Source: Ancylomarina euxina (GTDB lineage Bacteria > Bacteroidota > Bacteroidia > Bacteroidales > Marinifilaceae). Taken from it: DNA of 64,000 nt. Below, piece by piece: positions 44,462 to 53,944 of this stretch (the first letter of the stretch is position 1; each line of letters opens with the position of its first letter). The DNA lies in the NCBI RefSeq assembly GCF_003863355.1, contig NZ_QQWG01000002.1:124001-188000 (forward strand). Reading direction: 5' to 3'. The notes below the pieces were generated by a model. That model was given only the letters and a program-made list of their open reading frames with translations. It was not told the origin of the DNA and ran no database searches. The translations under genes and the position numbers were made by a program.

Positions 44462-45727
44462 GTGTCAGAAAATAAGAAAGAATATTATCCGAAAATGTCG
44501 GAGATAGTCAAGGCGAATCAAAAGGTTCAGGATGTCGTCGTGGTATCGCCTTTGCTCAAGAATTTGAATCTATCTAGTAGATATCAAGCAAATATCCACC
44601 TAAAAAGGGAAGATTTGCAATTGGTTCGATCCTATAAGATAAGAGGTGCTTATAATAAAATATCAAGCCTAGGTAAAGCTTGTTTAGATAAAGGGATTGT
44701 TTGTGCAAGTGCAGGAAATCATGCTCAAGGTGTGGCATACTCTTGTCAGAAATTGAAATGTTTTGGAAGTATCTATATGCCCGAAACAACGCCTCGACAG
44801 AAGATTAAGCAGGTGAAAATGTTTGGGGGAGATTATGTGGAAGTTTTCCTTACTGGAGATACTTTCGACGATGCTTCCTCAAAGGCCATAGCAGATGCTG
44901 CAGAACTTGGCAAAACCTTTATTCATCCCTTTGATGACCCTAAAACCATTGAGGGGCAGGGAACAATTGGTTTGGAAATATTGCAACAATTCAATGAGCC
45001 GATTGATTACTTAATTCTGCCTATAGGAGGTGGAGGACTGGCTTCAGGTGTAGGGGCATGGATTAAAGAATTTAGTCCCAATACCAAAATTATAGGTGTA
45101 GAACCTCAAGGAGCTCCATCTATGAAATTGGCTTTGGATAACAAGTGTAATATCGCTCTTGAAAGTATCGATCGTTTTGTGGATGGAGCGGCGGTTCAGA
45201 AAGTGGGTAACCTCACATGGAAAATCTGTGAAAAGGTTTTGGATGATATTTTGGTTGTTCCCGAAGGTCTGATTTGCTCAACGATATTGCGCTTATATAA
45301 TGAGGATGCCATAGTTGCAGAACCGGCAGGTGTCTTATCAATTGCTGCTTTGGAGTTAATGGGCGATAAGATTCAAAGCAAAAATGTGGTTTGTGTGCTG
45401 AGTGGAAGCAATAACGATATAACCCGAATGGAAGAAATAAAGGAGAGAAGTCTCTTGTACGAAGGTTTGAAACATTATTTCATTGTTCGATTTCCACAAC
45501 GCTCAGGAGCTTTAAAAGAATTTGTAAACGATGTGCTCGATTCGGGTGATGATATCACTCATTTCGAATATTATAAAAAGAGTAGCCGTGAAAAGGGCCC
45601 AGCAGTGATAGGAATAGAGGTGCAGAAACCTGATGATTTACAACGATTACAGAATAGAATGACGGATCGCAACTTTGTTTTCGAATACCTGAATGATAAA
45701 ACAGATCTGTTTCAGTTTATAGTTTAA
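44462..45727 (+). CDS. ilvA: threonine dehydratase (biosynthetic type)
   Basis: A 421-residue PLP enzyme deaminating threonine to 2-ketobutyrate, the entry to isoleucine. The PLP lysine is in VRSYKIRGAYNKI, the phosphate-binding loop is GGGGLASG, and the C-terminal region (about 335-420, YFIVRFPQRSGALKEFVND) is a single ACT-like regulatory domain, the short IlvA form. The start is GTG 44462, with an ATG 11 codons later possible. It is the last gene of the block; ilvE, the transaminase, is not in the window. Confidence 0.95.
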   Translation: MSENKKEYYPKMSEIVKANQKVQDVVVVSPLLKNLNLSSRYQANIHLKREDLQLVRSYKIRGAYNKISSLGKACLDKGIVCASAGNHAQGVAYSCQKLKCFGSIYMPETTPRQKIKQVKMFGGDYVEVFLTGDTFDDASSKAIADAAELGKTFIHPFDDPKTIEGQGTIGLEILQQFNEPIDYLILPIGGGGLASGVGAWIKEFSPNTKIIGVEPQGAPSMKLALDNKCNIALESIDRFVDGAAVQKVGNLTWKICEKVLDDILVVPEGLICSTILRLYNEDAIVAEPAGVLSIAALELMGDKIQSKNVVCVLSGSNNDITRMEEIKERSLLYEGLKHYFIVRFPQRSGALKEFVNDVLDSGDDITHFEYYKKSSREKGPAVIGIEVQKPDDLQRLQNRMTDRNFVFEYLNDKTDLFQFIV

Positions 45728-45803
45728 GTATGTTTAGTTTAGAGAATAGGAGATTGGCCTAAAAGCAATCTCCTATTTATATGTCTTGATATTTGTCTAT
45801 TTT

Positions 45804-47876
45804 TTATTTTAGGTATTCAAGTATAAATCCATACATGTCTGCCTTCTGTCTGTATCTTTCGATGTGATTAATGGGACCATTATGGCCAGCGGACTTTTCA
45901 ACTCTTAAAAGGATAGGATTGATTTGTGCAGTTCTGTTTTGTAATCGTGCAACAAATTTGTACGAATGGAAAGGAGGAACTCGATCGTCATTTTCTGATG
46001 TCATCACCAACATGCAAGGATAATTCACATCTTCTTTAATATTATGAAGAGGAGAATAACTTAATAAATTTACGAAAGCTGTCGAGTCATTTACTGTGCC
46101 GTATTCATCGTGATGCATAACGCCAACAGTAAATTGTTCGAATCTAATCATATCCATTACGCCAACAACCGGCACAACGGCTGCGTATAGGTCGGGGCGT
46201 TGAATTGCTGCAGCTGCAACCACCAATCCTCCATTTGAAGCACCTGTTGCTGCTAATTTCTTTGGATTAGTATATCCTTCTTTTATTAAATATTCGGCAG
46301 CTGCATTAAAATCATCAAAAGAATTTTGTTTATGAAGTTTTCTTCCAGATAAAACCCAATGTTTTCCCAAATCACCACCTCCTCTAATATTGGCATATGC
46401 AAAAACACCCCCTTGCTCAAGAAAATAAACCAAGCCAGGATCAAATGATGGTGATGTTACTGATCCAAATCCACCATAAGCTTTAAGAAGTGTTGGGTTA
46501 TTCCCATCAAGTTTAATACCTTTTTTGTAAACGATATTCATCGGAACCTCTATGCCATCTTTTGATAAATAAGTAACCGATTTAGTTTCATGATTTTTGA
46601 AGTTATAGGTGATTTGAACATCTTCACCTGACTTGCGTTTGAATGTTTTAGTGTTGAATTCGTAAGAAAGTTGTGGTATGGTATATGAACTGATTCGGAA
46701 CAAGAGATTATCATCATCTTTCTCACCATAAAAACCATTGGCTGAATGACCTGCAGGCATTTCCAAAGCATATAGTTCTTTCCCCTGAAAATCAAAAATC
46801 TTAAGAATGGGGTGTTGATTGCTCTGGTAGATACAAATAATTCTATCTGATTTTATTCTGGTTGATAAAATTATTCCATATGGATACTCCGGTATGATTT
46901 CTCGCCATTGAAGAGGATGAGCCGGATCTATTTCTACAATACTACCATTATTGTTTTTAAGGGTATTTTTAATAATCAATTTACCATTGTGACTGTCTAG
47001 CAACCCAAAGCCCGATTTTTGTTTCATCAGAAGAGGACGTAAATAAGGCTGCTTTGCAAAATAGTCTATATAGAAGTAATTAAAATGATACTTGGTTTCT
47101 TCTCTCAGTAACAGAAATTGTTCATCTGAACTGACATAATAGCTAAACTGAATAGTTGGATCTTTTCTCTTAAAAATCAATTGATCCTGACTTTGTTCAT
47201 CGCCCAGTTTGTGGTAATAAATTTCTTCGCCAATAGTTTCGTTAAATTCGCCATGGTTGGGATAGCGCGAATAGAAGAAACCTTTGCCTTTCCACTCGAT
47301 TGATGAAAATTTAATGCCAGATAAATGATCTTTCAATTTATTGCCTGAAGGTAGTTTTACCACATTAATTTCACACCAATCACTACCGTTTCTATTGAAT
47401 TGATAAGCTAGATATTCAGAGTCTTTTGATAAGGAAAATCCGCGAATGTTTACCTTATCTTTTGATGAGATAAAATTTGGATCTACAAGGCAGGATTCAT
47501 GACCGTTGATCGTTTCCTGAAGATATAATCCTGGTGTTGCATGATTGTTGCGACGTGCGTAGAAAAAATAATACTTGCCTCGTTTTTGAACATTTTCGCT
47601 TAAAACAGTGCCGTATTTTTCAATCATATTTAGACTATTGTTCTTAATAGATGCTTTTTTCGTATATTTTCGTGTAAGTCTATTCTGATATTCAATCCAT
47701 TGCTTAACACGATCTGTTCTCACATCTTCCAGCCATCTGTAATCATCATGAATGATATAGTTATGGAAAAATGTATCAATTACTTTGTGTCTTGGAGATT
47801 CAGGATATTCAATTTGTTGAGCGTTTAATATTGTAAATAGGAATACAATGTGAAATGTAAGAATTAGTTTTTTCAT
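45804..47876 (-). CDS. prolyl oligopeptidase, S9A family
   Basis: A secreted serine peptidase of 690 aa. It has a signal peptide (MKKLILTFHIVFLFTILNAQ), an N-terminal stretch packing against a seven-blade propeller (about 70-400), and a C-terminal hydrolase with Ser in ATGASNGGLVVAAA, Asp in MTSENDDRVPPFHS and His in EKSAGHNG. It cleaves short proline-containing peptides after Pro. It is convergent with the ilv/leu block and divergent from the DUF6377-type regulator. With the DPP-IV gene it gives two proline-specific peptidases in the window. Confidence 0.94.
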   Translation of the reverse strand: MKKLILTFHIVFLFTILNAQQIEYPESPRHKVIDTFFHNYIIHDDYRWLEDVRTDRVKQWIEYQNRLTRKYTKKASIKNNSLNMIEKYGTVLSENVQKRGKYYFFYARRNNHATPGLYLQETINGHESCLVDPNFISSKDKVNIRGFSLSKDSEYLAYQFNRNGSDWCEINVVKLPSGNKLKDHLSGIKFSSIEWKGKGFFYSRYPNHGEFNETIGEEIYYHKLGDEQSQDQLIFKRKDPTIQFSYYVSSDEQFLLLREETKYHFNYFYIDYFAKQPYLRPLLMKQKSGFGLLDSHNGKLIIKNTLKNNNGSIVEIDPAHPLQWREIIPEYPYGIILSTRIKSDRIICIYQSNQHPILKIFDFQGKELYALEMPAGHSANGFYGEKDDDNLLFRISSYTIPQLSYEFNTKTFKRKSGEDVQITYNFKNHETKSVTYLSKDGIEVPMNIVYKKGIKLDGNNPTLLKAYGGFGSVTSPSFDPGLVYFLEQGGVFAYANIRGGGDLGKHWVLSGRKLHKQNSFDDFNAAAEYLIKEGYTNPKKLAATGASNGGLVVAAAAIQRPDLYAAVVPVVGVMDMIRFEQFTVGVMHHDEYGTVNDSTAFVNLLSYSPLHNIKEDVNYPCMLVMTSENDDRVPPFHSYKFVARLQNRTAQINPILLRVEKSAGHNGPINHIERYRQKADMYGFILEYLK

Positions 47877-48073
47877 GTTTATATTAAAGGAAATGTAAAT
47901 TATTGATCATCATTCATTATTTAACAGAAAGTAAAGTTAAGTAATTATATTGTGAAAATAACTTTATGTATAGTTCGATAGGATTTCAAGATCAGATTTT
48001 TTTTAATTTTAAATTAGTTTACTTTTATGCTTTATTTTGTATTCTACATTTATTTCAATACTTACAGTTCGAT

Positions 48074-49657
48074 ATGCTAAAGTTTCTCTTTTCTATATTA
48101 TTCATTCAGTTTATTCTTTGTGAGACTTCAATTGCCCAGACAGACTGGTCTAAGCAGCTGGATCATTATATCTCGAAACGCGATGAGATAGATGCAGCTA
48201 AGAAGGAAACTATTAAAAACCTTTTGAAGGATTTACGATTTACCAGGGAAGAAAAAAATAGAGACAAGGAATTCTCAGCTTTAATGAAATCAGTAAAGGC
48301 TTACGAGTATTTTGTTTACGATTCAGCATTCAAATATGCACAAGCTGCTAATCTTTTGGCTTATCGTTTAAAAGATGAGTCGAAAATTGCAGAATCCAAG
48401 TCGAAGCTTAGCCTGATTATGCTTTTAAAAGGTTTGTATACTTCGTCAATTGATACATTAAATACGGTTGAATATCAATATTTGTCGAAAGATAAAAGGA
48501 AGGAGTTCTACAGCACTGCCTATCGGGCTTATTACGATTTATCGGGTTATTCACGAGACAAACATTATAGTGAGGCTTATAAAAAATTGGGGCATTATTA
48601 CAGTCGAAAATTGATTGACGAATTCCCCAAACCCTCTTTTGAGAAAGTCTTAGGAATGGCACTTCAGGAGATGGTTAGTGGAGAACTCTCAAAAGCTGAA
48701 AATCATTATTTCGATCTCTTGAATAACTTTAAATTGAATGATCATGAGACGGCTATTGTCACTTCAGGTTTGGGTTTTATTTATTCGGACAAGAATGAAA
48801 GCGAAAAGGCTAAGGAATTTCTGATGAGAGCTAGTATTGGCGACATTAAAGCGGGAATTAAGGAAACAACCGCTTGTCGATCCTTAGCTGAACTTTTCTA
48901 TAGAGAAGGCGATATTGATAAGGCATATCAGTACATCCTTTTGGCCAAAGCCGATGCTGACTTTTATGGTTCAGAGCAGCGTAAATTTGAAATTTCATAT
49001 ACGCTACCATTAATTGAATCGGCTCGTTTCCAAAAAGAGAATAAACAGAAGAAAATGATTGGTTTGATCAGCCTTTTGGTATTGACATTCTCATTGATAA
49101 TCCTTCGCCAATTGCAAAAGCTGAGACAAGCACGAAAGGAAATTGTAAATAGTAATGAGAATTTAACTTGTGTAAATGAATTGCTTCGTGAGGCTAGTCG
49201 TATTAAAGAAGAATATATTGGTTATTATTTCAACTTTAGTTCGCAATACATCGATAAGCTTGAAGATTTTAAGAAAAGTATTTCCCGACAGTTGATGACC
49301 AAATCCTATGATAATATTGAACAGGAGTTAAAGAAATACAATCCCAGGAATGAGCGTCAACGCCTTTTTGAGGACTTTGATCGGATTTTCCTAAAACTCT
49401 TTCCAGATTTTGTAAAGCGATTCAATCAGCTTTTTGATGAAAAGGATCGCATCGTTTTAAAAGACGATTTATCTCTGAATACCGACCTCCGAATTTTTGC
49501 TTTAATTCGAATTGGAGTGACTGACAGTGAGAAAATCGCCGGCATTCTCAATCTTTCGGTCAATACCATTTATACTTACAAAACTAAGATCAGGAATCGT
49601 TCCATCTACCCCAACGAAGCCTTTGATTTAAAGGTGATGGCGATAAAGTCGGTTTAA
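48074..49657 (+). CDS. DUF6377-type membrane regulator with TPR-like sensor and C-terminal HTH
   Basis: A 527-residue protein. After a signal/anchor segment (MLKFLFSILFIQFILCETSIAQ), a helical TPR-like periplasmic region (about 25-325) leads to one membrane helix (MIGLISLLVLTFSLIIL), a coiled coil, and a cytoplasmic domain ending in a LuxR-like HTH (SEKIAGILNLSVNTIYTYKTKIRN). This fits the Bacteroidota DUF6377 family, membrane regulators often located beside glycan-use genes. Its orientation toward the GH97 gene suggests that target; this is inference. The track start (47966) adds 36 residues; the ATG at 48074 begins a normal signal peptide. Confidence 0.8.
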   Translation: MLKFLFSILFIQFILCETSIAQTDWSKQLDHYISKRDEIDAAKKETIKNLLKDLRFTREEKNRDKEFSALMKSVKAYEYFVYDSAFKYAQAANLLAYRLKDESKIAESKSKLSLIMLLKGLYTSSIDTLNTVEYQYLSKDKRKEFYSTAYRAYYDLSGYSRDKHYSEAYKKLGHYYSRKLIDEFPKPSFEKVLGMALQEMVSGELSKAENHYFDLLNNFKLNDHETAIVTSGLGFIYSDKNESEKAKEFLMRASIGDIKAGIKETTACRSLAELFYREGDIDKAYQYILLAKADADFYGSEQRKFEISYTLPLIESARFQKENKQKKMIGLISLLVLTFSLIILRQLQKLRQARKEIVNSNENLTCVNELLREASRIKEEYIGYYFNFSSQYIDKLEDFKKSISRQLMTKSYDNIEQELKKYNPRNERQRLFEDFDRIFLKLFPDFVKRFNQLFDEKDRIVLKDDLSLNTDLRIFALIRIGVTDSEKIAGILNLSVNTIYTYKTKIRNRSIYPNEAFDLKVMAIKSV

Positions 49658-49729
49658 CGATATTCGTCAGCCCCTAGTACCTAATAAGGGCTTGATCGTT
49701 TGTGTAAAGCTCAGAAAGCTCTAAGTAAA

Positions 49730-49793
49730 GTAATTATAATTTTATAATGCCACCAAATAGCTTTATGTGGAGTAATTATAATTTTATAACGCC
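49730..49793. repeat. two 22-bp direct repeats with a 42-bp period
   Basis: GTAATTATAATTTTATAA followed by TGCC or CGCC occurs at 49730-49751 and 49772-49793, with one mismatch. Each contains TTATAATTTTATAA. The 42-bp period is four helical turns. The rest of the 506-bp gap 49658-50163 shows no ORF or clear RNA gene. Confidence 0.75.
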
Positions 49794-50163
49794 GTCAATC
49801 ACTCCTAGTTGAAGGCCTGGAGGTTTATCCAAGACAATGTTCATAACTTCGTGTAGGGGTGAAAAAAAACAATAACACAAGTCCGAGGAGGTGAACAAAG
49901 CATGCAAATTAATCTATTCCGTAATTGTTTTTAGAAGTGGAATTTCTGCAGATATGTTTGTTTTATGATATAAATCCTATTGGTAGCCTTTAGATCTTAT
50001 CTATATTTTAATGCATTTAAGTCTTGTTTAACTCGTCGTATATTAATGGTTTAGGTTTTTGTTTTGTCTTTATTCGTCTATATATTGCTTTATATTTTAG
50101 TTATTGGAAATTGAATGCTCTTATTTTGATTATCGAAAACAGTCAAAAACAAATTATAAAATC

Positions 50164-52242
50164 ATGAACATTAAAAGACTTTTATTTGGCTTGCTCATCC
50201 TGACAATGGCTATGGTTTCTTGTAATGGCAATATGCAAAAACAAGAACTTAAATCACCTGATGGTAAAATTGCCATTTCAATTAATCTTGAGACTGGTCA
50301 GCCAACTTATCAAGTTAACTTCAATGGGAAATCAGTTATTGATCCTTCAACATTGGGTTTCGATTTTACCAATATGCCAGCCATCAAGTCGGGCTGGGAA
50401 ATTGTATCAGTAAAACACACCAGTAGTAAGTCTACATGGGAAATGCCTTGGGGCGAAAAGCGCATGGTTGAAGATCACTTTAATCAACTTATTGTGTTTT
50501 TAGTAGAGAAAGAAGCACCCAACAGAAAAATGAATCTGGAGTTAAAAGCTTATAATGATGGGGTGGGGTTCAGATACGAATTCCCTGAGCAAGATGCTAT
50601 GAAAGAGGTATTGATTGCTGAAGAGAATACAGAGTTTAAGTTAACTGGCGACCATAAGGTCTGGTGGATTCCTGGAGACTGGGATATCTATGAACATCTT
50701 TATCATACGACCAAGTTCTCAGAGATTGATGCGACTAAATTGCGTGGTCATGCGAGTTTGGCACAAACATCAATACCTAATAATGCAGTGAACACACCGG
50801 TGAGTATGAAAACGGCTGAGGGAATCTATTTGAGTTTTCATGAAGCTAACCTGACGGATTATTCAGGAATGACACTGAAAGTTGATACTTCGAATATGAA
50901 GATGGTTTCTACTTTGGTAGGATCAGAAAGAACGGATTATAAGGTTAAGCGTAGTTTACCATTTCACACGCCTTGGAGAACCATTCAAATTGCTGAGAAA
51001 GCAGGTGATTTAATCCAATCAGACTTAATTGTAAATTTGAACGAACCGAACAAGATTGGAGATGTATCGTATTTCACCCCGATGAAGTATGTGGGTATAT
51101 GGTGGGATATGCACTTGGGAACCAAGACCTGGGATAAAGCCAGTGGAAGACATGGAGCTACTACTGAATATGCCAAGGAATTGATCGATTTTGCATCAGA
51201 AAATAATATCGGTGGTCTTTTGGTTGAAGGCTGGAACACAGGTTGGGAACACTGGATTGGTTTTGAAGATCGAGAAGGCGTTTTTGATTTTGTGACTTCG
51301 TATGATGATTACGATCTACCTGAAGTGGTACGCTATGGTAAAGAAAAAGGAGTAGAGTTGATTATGCACCATGAGACTTCTGCTGCACCTCGCACATACG
51401 ATCAACAATTGGATACGGCTTATCATTTGATGAATTCATTGGGTATCCATTCTGTTAAGACGGGTTATGTGGGCAAACTAATTCCTAAAGGGGAATATCA
51501 CCATGGACAGTGGATGGTGAATCATTACCGTCGTGCTTTGGAAATGGGAGCGAAGTATAAGGTGGCTGTGAATGCTCACGAACCAATTAAAGCAACGGGT
51601 TTACGCAGAACTTACCCCAATGCTATTGCTCGTGAAGGTTTGCGTGGACAGGAGTTTAACGCTTGGTCAAGTGATGGAGGTAATCCTGCAGAACACCTGC
51701 CAATTGTGGCTTTCACTCGTATGTTAGCAGGACCTATCGATTATACGCCGGGTATTTTCAATATTAAATTGAAGCCTTATAAAGAGAATAACCAGGTGAA
51801 TACGACTTTGGCGCATCAGTTAGCTCTATATGTTGTATTAAATAGCCCAATTCAGATGGTACCAGATTTAATTGAGAATTATAAAGGACATCCAGCTTTT
51901 CAGTTTATCCGCGATGTTGTGGTTAACTGGGAACAATCTAAAGTACTTAATGGTGAAATTGGTGACTTTGTGACCATTGCTCGACAAGACAGAGCTTCAA
52001 ACAACTGGTTTGTGGGTGCCATTAGCGATGAAAATGCCAGGGATATGAGCATTAATTTGGATTTCCTTCCAGCAGGGAAAAAGTATCAAGCTGTTCTTTA
52101 TTTGGATGGTGACAAAGCACATTGGGATAAAAACCCTACCGATTATAAGATTGAAAAGCTAATTGTAGACGCTAAGTCAACACTTGACTTACATCTTGCT
52201 GCAGGTGGTGGTGCAGCAATCTCTTTGATTGAAGTGAAATAA
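50164..52242 (+). CDS. GH97 family alpha-glucosidase (SusB-like, inverting type)
   Basis: A 692-residue glycoside hydrolase with a lipoprotein signal (lipobox AMVSC), so probably periplasmic or outer-membrane anchored. It has the GH97 beta-sandwich N-domain, a TIM barrel and a C-terminal sheet domain. The barrel motifs VKTGYVGKLIPKGEYHHG, VNAHEPIKATGLRRTYPN and REGLRGQEFNAW resemble SusB, whose Glu residues in these positions give inverting chemistry; retaining GH97 enzymes differ here. It should release glucose from alpha-glucans. There is no susCD pair next to it. The track start (50104) is upstream; the ATG at 50164 gives MNIKRLLFGLL. Confidence 0.92.
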   Translation: MNIKRLLFGLLILTMAMVSCNGNMQKQELKSPDGKIAISINLETGQPTYQVNFNGKSVIDPSTLGFDFTNMPAIKSGWEIVSVKHTSSKSTWEMPWGEKRMVEDHFNQLIVFLVEKEAPNRKMNLELKAYNDGVGFRYEFPEQDAMKEVLIAEENTEFKLTGDHKVWWIPGDWDIYEHLYHTTKFSEIDATKLRGHASLAQTSIPNNAVNTPVSMKTAEGIYLSFHEANLTDYSGMTLKVDTSNMKMVSTLVGSERTDYKVKRSLPFHTPWRTIQIAEKAGDLIQSDLIVNLNEPNKIGDVSYFTPMKYVGIWWDMHLGTKTWDKASGRHGATTEYAKELIDFASENNIGGLLVEGWNTGWEHWIGFEDREGVFDFVTSYDDYDLPEVVRYGKEKGVELIMHHETSAAPRTYDQQLDTAYHLMNSLGIHSVKTGYVGKLIPKGEYHHGQWMVNHYRRALEMGAKYKVAVNAHEPIKATGLRRTYPNAIAREGLRGQEFNAWSSDGGNPAEHLPIVAFTRMLAGPIDYTPGIFNIKLKPYKENNQVNTTLAHQLALYVVLNSPIQMVPDLIENYKGHPAFQFIRDVVVNWEQSKVLNGEIGDFVTIARQDRASNNWFVGAISDENARDMSINLDFLPAGKKYQAVLYLDGDKAHWDKNPTDYKIEKLIVDAKSTLDLHLAAGGGAAISLIEVK

Positions 52243-52350
52243 TATGATGATACGAGAATGTGTTGATGTGATGATTTACTGATCCCATTCACAACTATTG
52301 TCAATATTAAGATTCTAAAGATCTCGTTCGATCCGATAACTATCGGATTT

Positions 52351-52388
52351 AATCCCAACTGTATGTCATGTGCAGTTGGGATTTTTTG
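52351..52388 (+). terminator. terminator after the GH97 gene
   Basis: AATCCCAACTG / CAGTTGGGATT, an 11-bp perfect stem followed by a T run. A separate perfect palindrome, ATCCGATA-AC-TATCGGAT, lies just upstream (52331-52348). Confidence 0.88.
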
Positions 52389-52404
52389 TTGCAGGTTGAT
52401 ACAT

Positions 52405-52435
52405 AAAAAAAAGTCCCTCGATAATTGAGGGACTT
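52405..52435 (-). terminator. terminator of the flavodiiron gene (minus strand)
   Basis: On the minus strand AAGTCCCTC / GAGGGACTT is followed by eight T, about 65 bp after the stop of the flavodiiron gene. Confidence 0.8.
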
Positions 52436-52501
52436 TATATATCAATTGATAAGCTCTAAGATGAATGCATAAATCTCAGATCTAAAATCTCAAATCTTTT
52501 T

Positions 52502-53701
52502 TTAGCTGTATAATTCTTTCAAACGATTCGCCATGCTTTCAGCAATTTCTTCACACTGGTTGTAATCCTTGTTAGCAGGAGCACAAAGTGCTTCAGCAGG
52601 TTCTGCAACAACTTCCCACTTAATTGCTTCGGCAAATTTACTTAGTGTACGAACACCACCGCCACCCCAGGCTTTCGATCCGAAAATACCTAGAATATGG
52701 TTCTTAACAGCCATATTCTGTAGCTCGTGAATAAGTGTTTCCATAGCTGGGAATAATCCACCATTGTAGGCACAAGATCCTAAAATGACACCACGGAAAC
52801 GGAAGATATCGTTGATGATATATGAAGGATGTGTTTTAGAAGCATCATGAATTCTGATCTTCTTAATACCACGCTTAACCAATTGGCGAGCAATATTGTC
52901 AGCCATCTTTTCAGTATTACCATACATCGAAGAGAATACAATCACAACCCCTTCGTCAGTTTCGTACTTACTCCATTTGTCGTATTTAGCAATGATTTCA
53001 GCAATATGTGTTCTCCAGATAGGACCGTGAGTTGCACAGATCATTTTAATATCTAAACCACCTAATTTCTTAAGTGCCTGCTGTGTTGGGCTACCGTATT
53101 TTCCTACGATATTCGAGTAGTAACGGCTGATTTCTTCTTCAAGATAATCAAGATCCAACTCATCGTCGAAAATACTACCATCTAAAGTACCAAAAGCACC
53201 AAAAGCATCACCAGAGAAAAGAATTCCTTTTGTTGATTCAAAAGTGACCATAGTCTCAGGCCAGTGCAACATTGGAACCATTGCAAAGTTTAGCTTGTGC
53301 TCACCTAAATCAATAGAATCACCTTCTTTAACTTCTAATAGATTTTCTGAGATACCATAAAAACCTTTCAACATTGGGAAAGTCTTCTTGTTACCAACAA
53401 TCTGCATATTTGGGTAACGCTCCGTTAATGAACGAATAGATCCTGAATGATCAGGCTCCATATGGTTCACAATTAGGTAATCTGCCTGACGACCATCTAA
53501 TACCGCTTCGATATTATCAAGGTACTCATCCATAGCCCCTTTTTCAACGGTATCAACAATTGCTATTTTTTCGTCAACAATAACATACGAATTGTATGCG
53601 ACTCCCTTAGGAATAGGCCAATAATTTTCGAAAAGATGAGTTCTTCTGTCATTACATCCTACCCAATAAATTTTATCGCTAATGTTAACTCTGTTGTGCA
53701 T
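52502..53701 (-). CDS. flavodiiron protein (A-type flavoprotein, FprA-like)
   Basis: A 399-residue two-domain enzyme. The N-terminal metallo-beta-lactamase domain has the diiron ligands of an active FDP (NHMEPDHSGS, HWPETM, and a later ATHGPIWR). The C-terminal flavodoxin domain has an FMN loop in VFSSMYGNTEKMAD. These enzymes reduce O2 to water or NO to N2O and protect anaerobes, usually fed by rubredoxin. It lies downstream of a Crp/Fnr gene on the same strand, fitting control by redox or nitrosative stress. A perfect -7 box (53806-53813) precedes it. Confidence 0.94.
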   Translation of the reverse strand: MHNRVNISDKIYWVGCNDRRTHLFENYWPIPKGVAYNSYVIVDEKIAIVDTVEKGAMDEYLDNIEAVLDGRQADYLIVNHMEPDHSGSIRSLTERYPNMQIVGNKKTFPMLKGFYGISENLLEVKEGDSIDLGEHKLNFAMVPMLHWPETMVTFESTKGILFSGDAFGAFGTLDGSIFDDELDLDYLEEEISRYYSNIVGKYGSPTQQALKKLGGLDIKMICATHGPIWRTHIAEIIAKYDKWSKYETDEGVVIVFSSMYGNTEKMADNIARQLVKRGIKKIRIHDASKTHPSYIINDIFRFRGVILGSCAYNGGLFPAMETLIHELQNMAVKNHILGIFGSKAWGGGGVRTLSKFAEAIKWEVVAEPAEALCAPANKDYNQCEEIAESMANRLKELYS

Positions 53702-53754
53702 GCTTAAAGATTTATATGTTTTGAATATTGTTTTCGTTTCTCAGTTGAAATTGG

Positions 53755-53813
53755 GCATGAATGAGGTGATTATAAGACCTCTTAAGTCATGCTTGCTTTC
53801 GAGCACAAAAGTA
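53755..53813 (-). promoter_or_regulatory. candidate promoter and dyad upstream of the flavodiiron gene
   Basis: The minus strand carries TACTTTTG (53806-53813), a perfect TAnnTTTG box. Downstream of it an imperfect dyad reads CATGA..TGAGGT / ACCTC..TCATG (about 53755-53792), which could be an operator or a 5'-UTR hairpin. This covers much of the 243-bp gap. Confidence 0.4.
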
Positions 53814-53944
53814 ATATTATTTTTTTTTCTTAAAAGGATAAAAATGTCTTTTATCAAGAATGGAATGAAGGATGGTTAGTGTAAAGTGTTGATAATTAGT
53901 GTGTGTTTGTTGCTTGCTCTTATTTATAAGCTTAATGAATAAGT

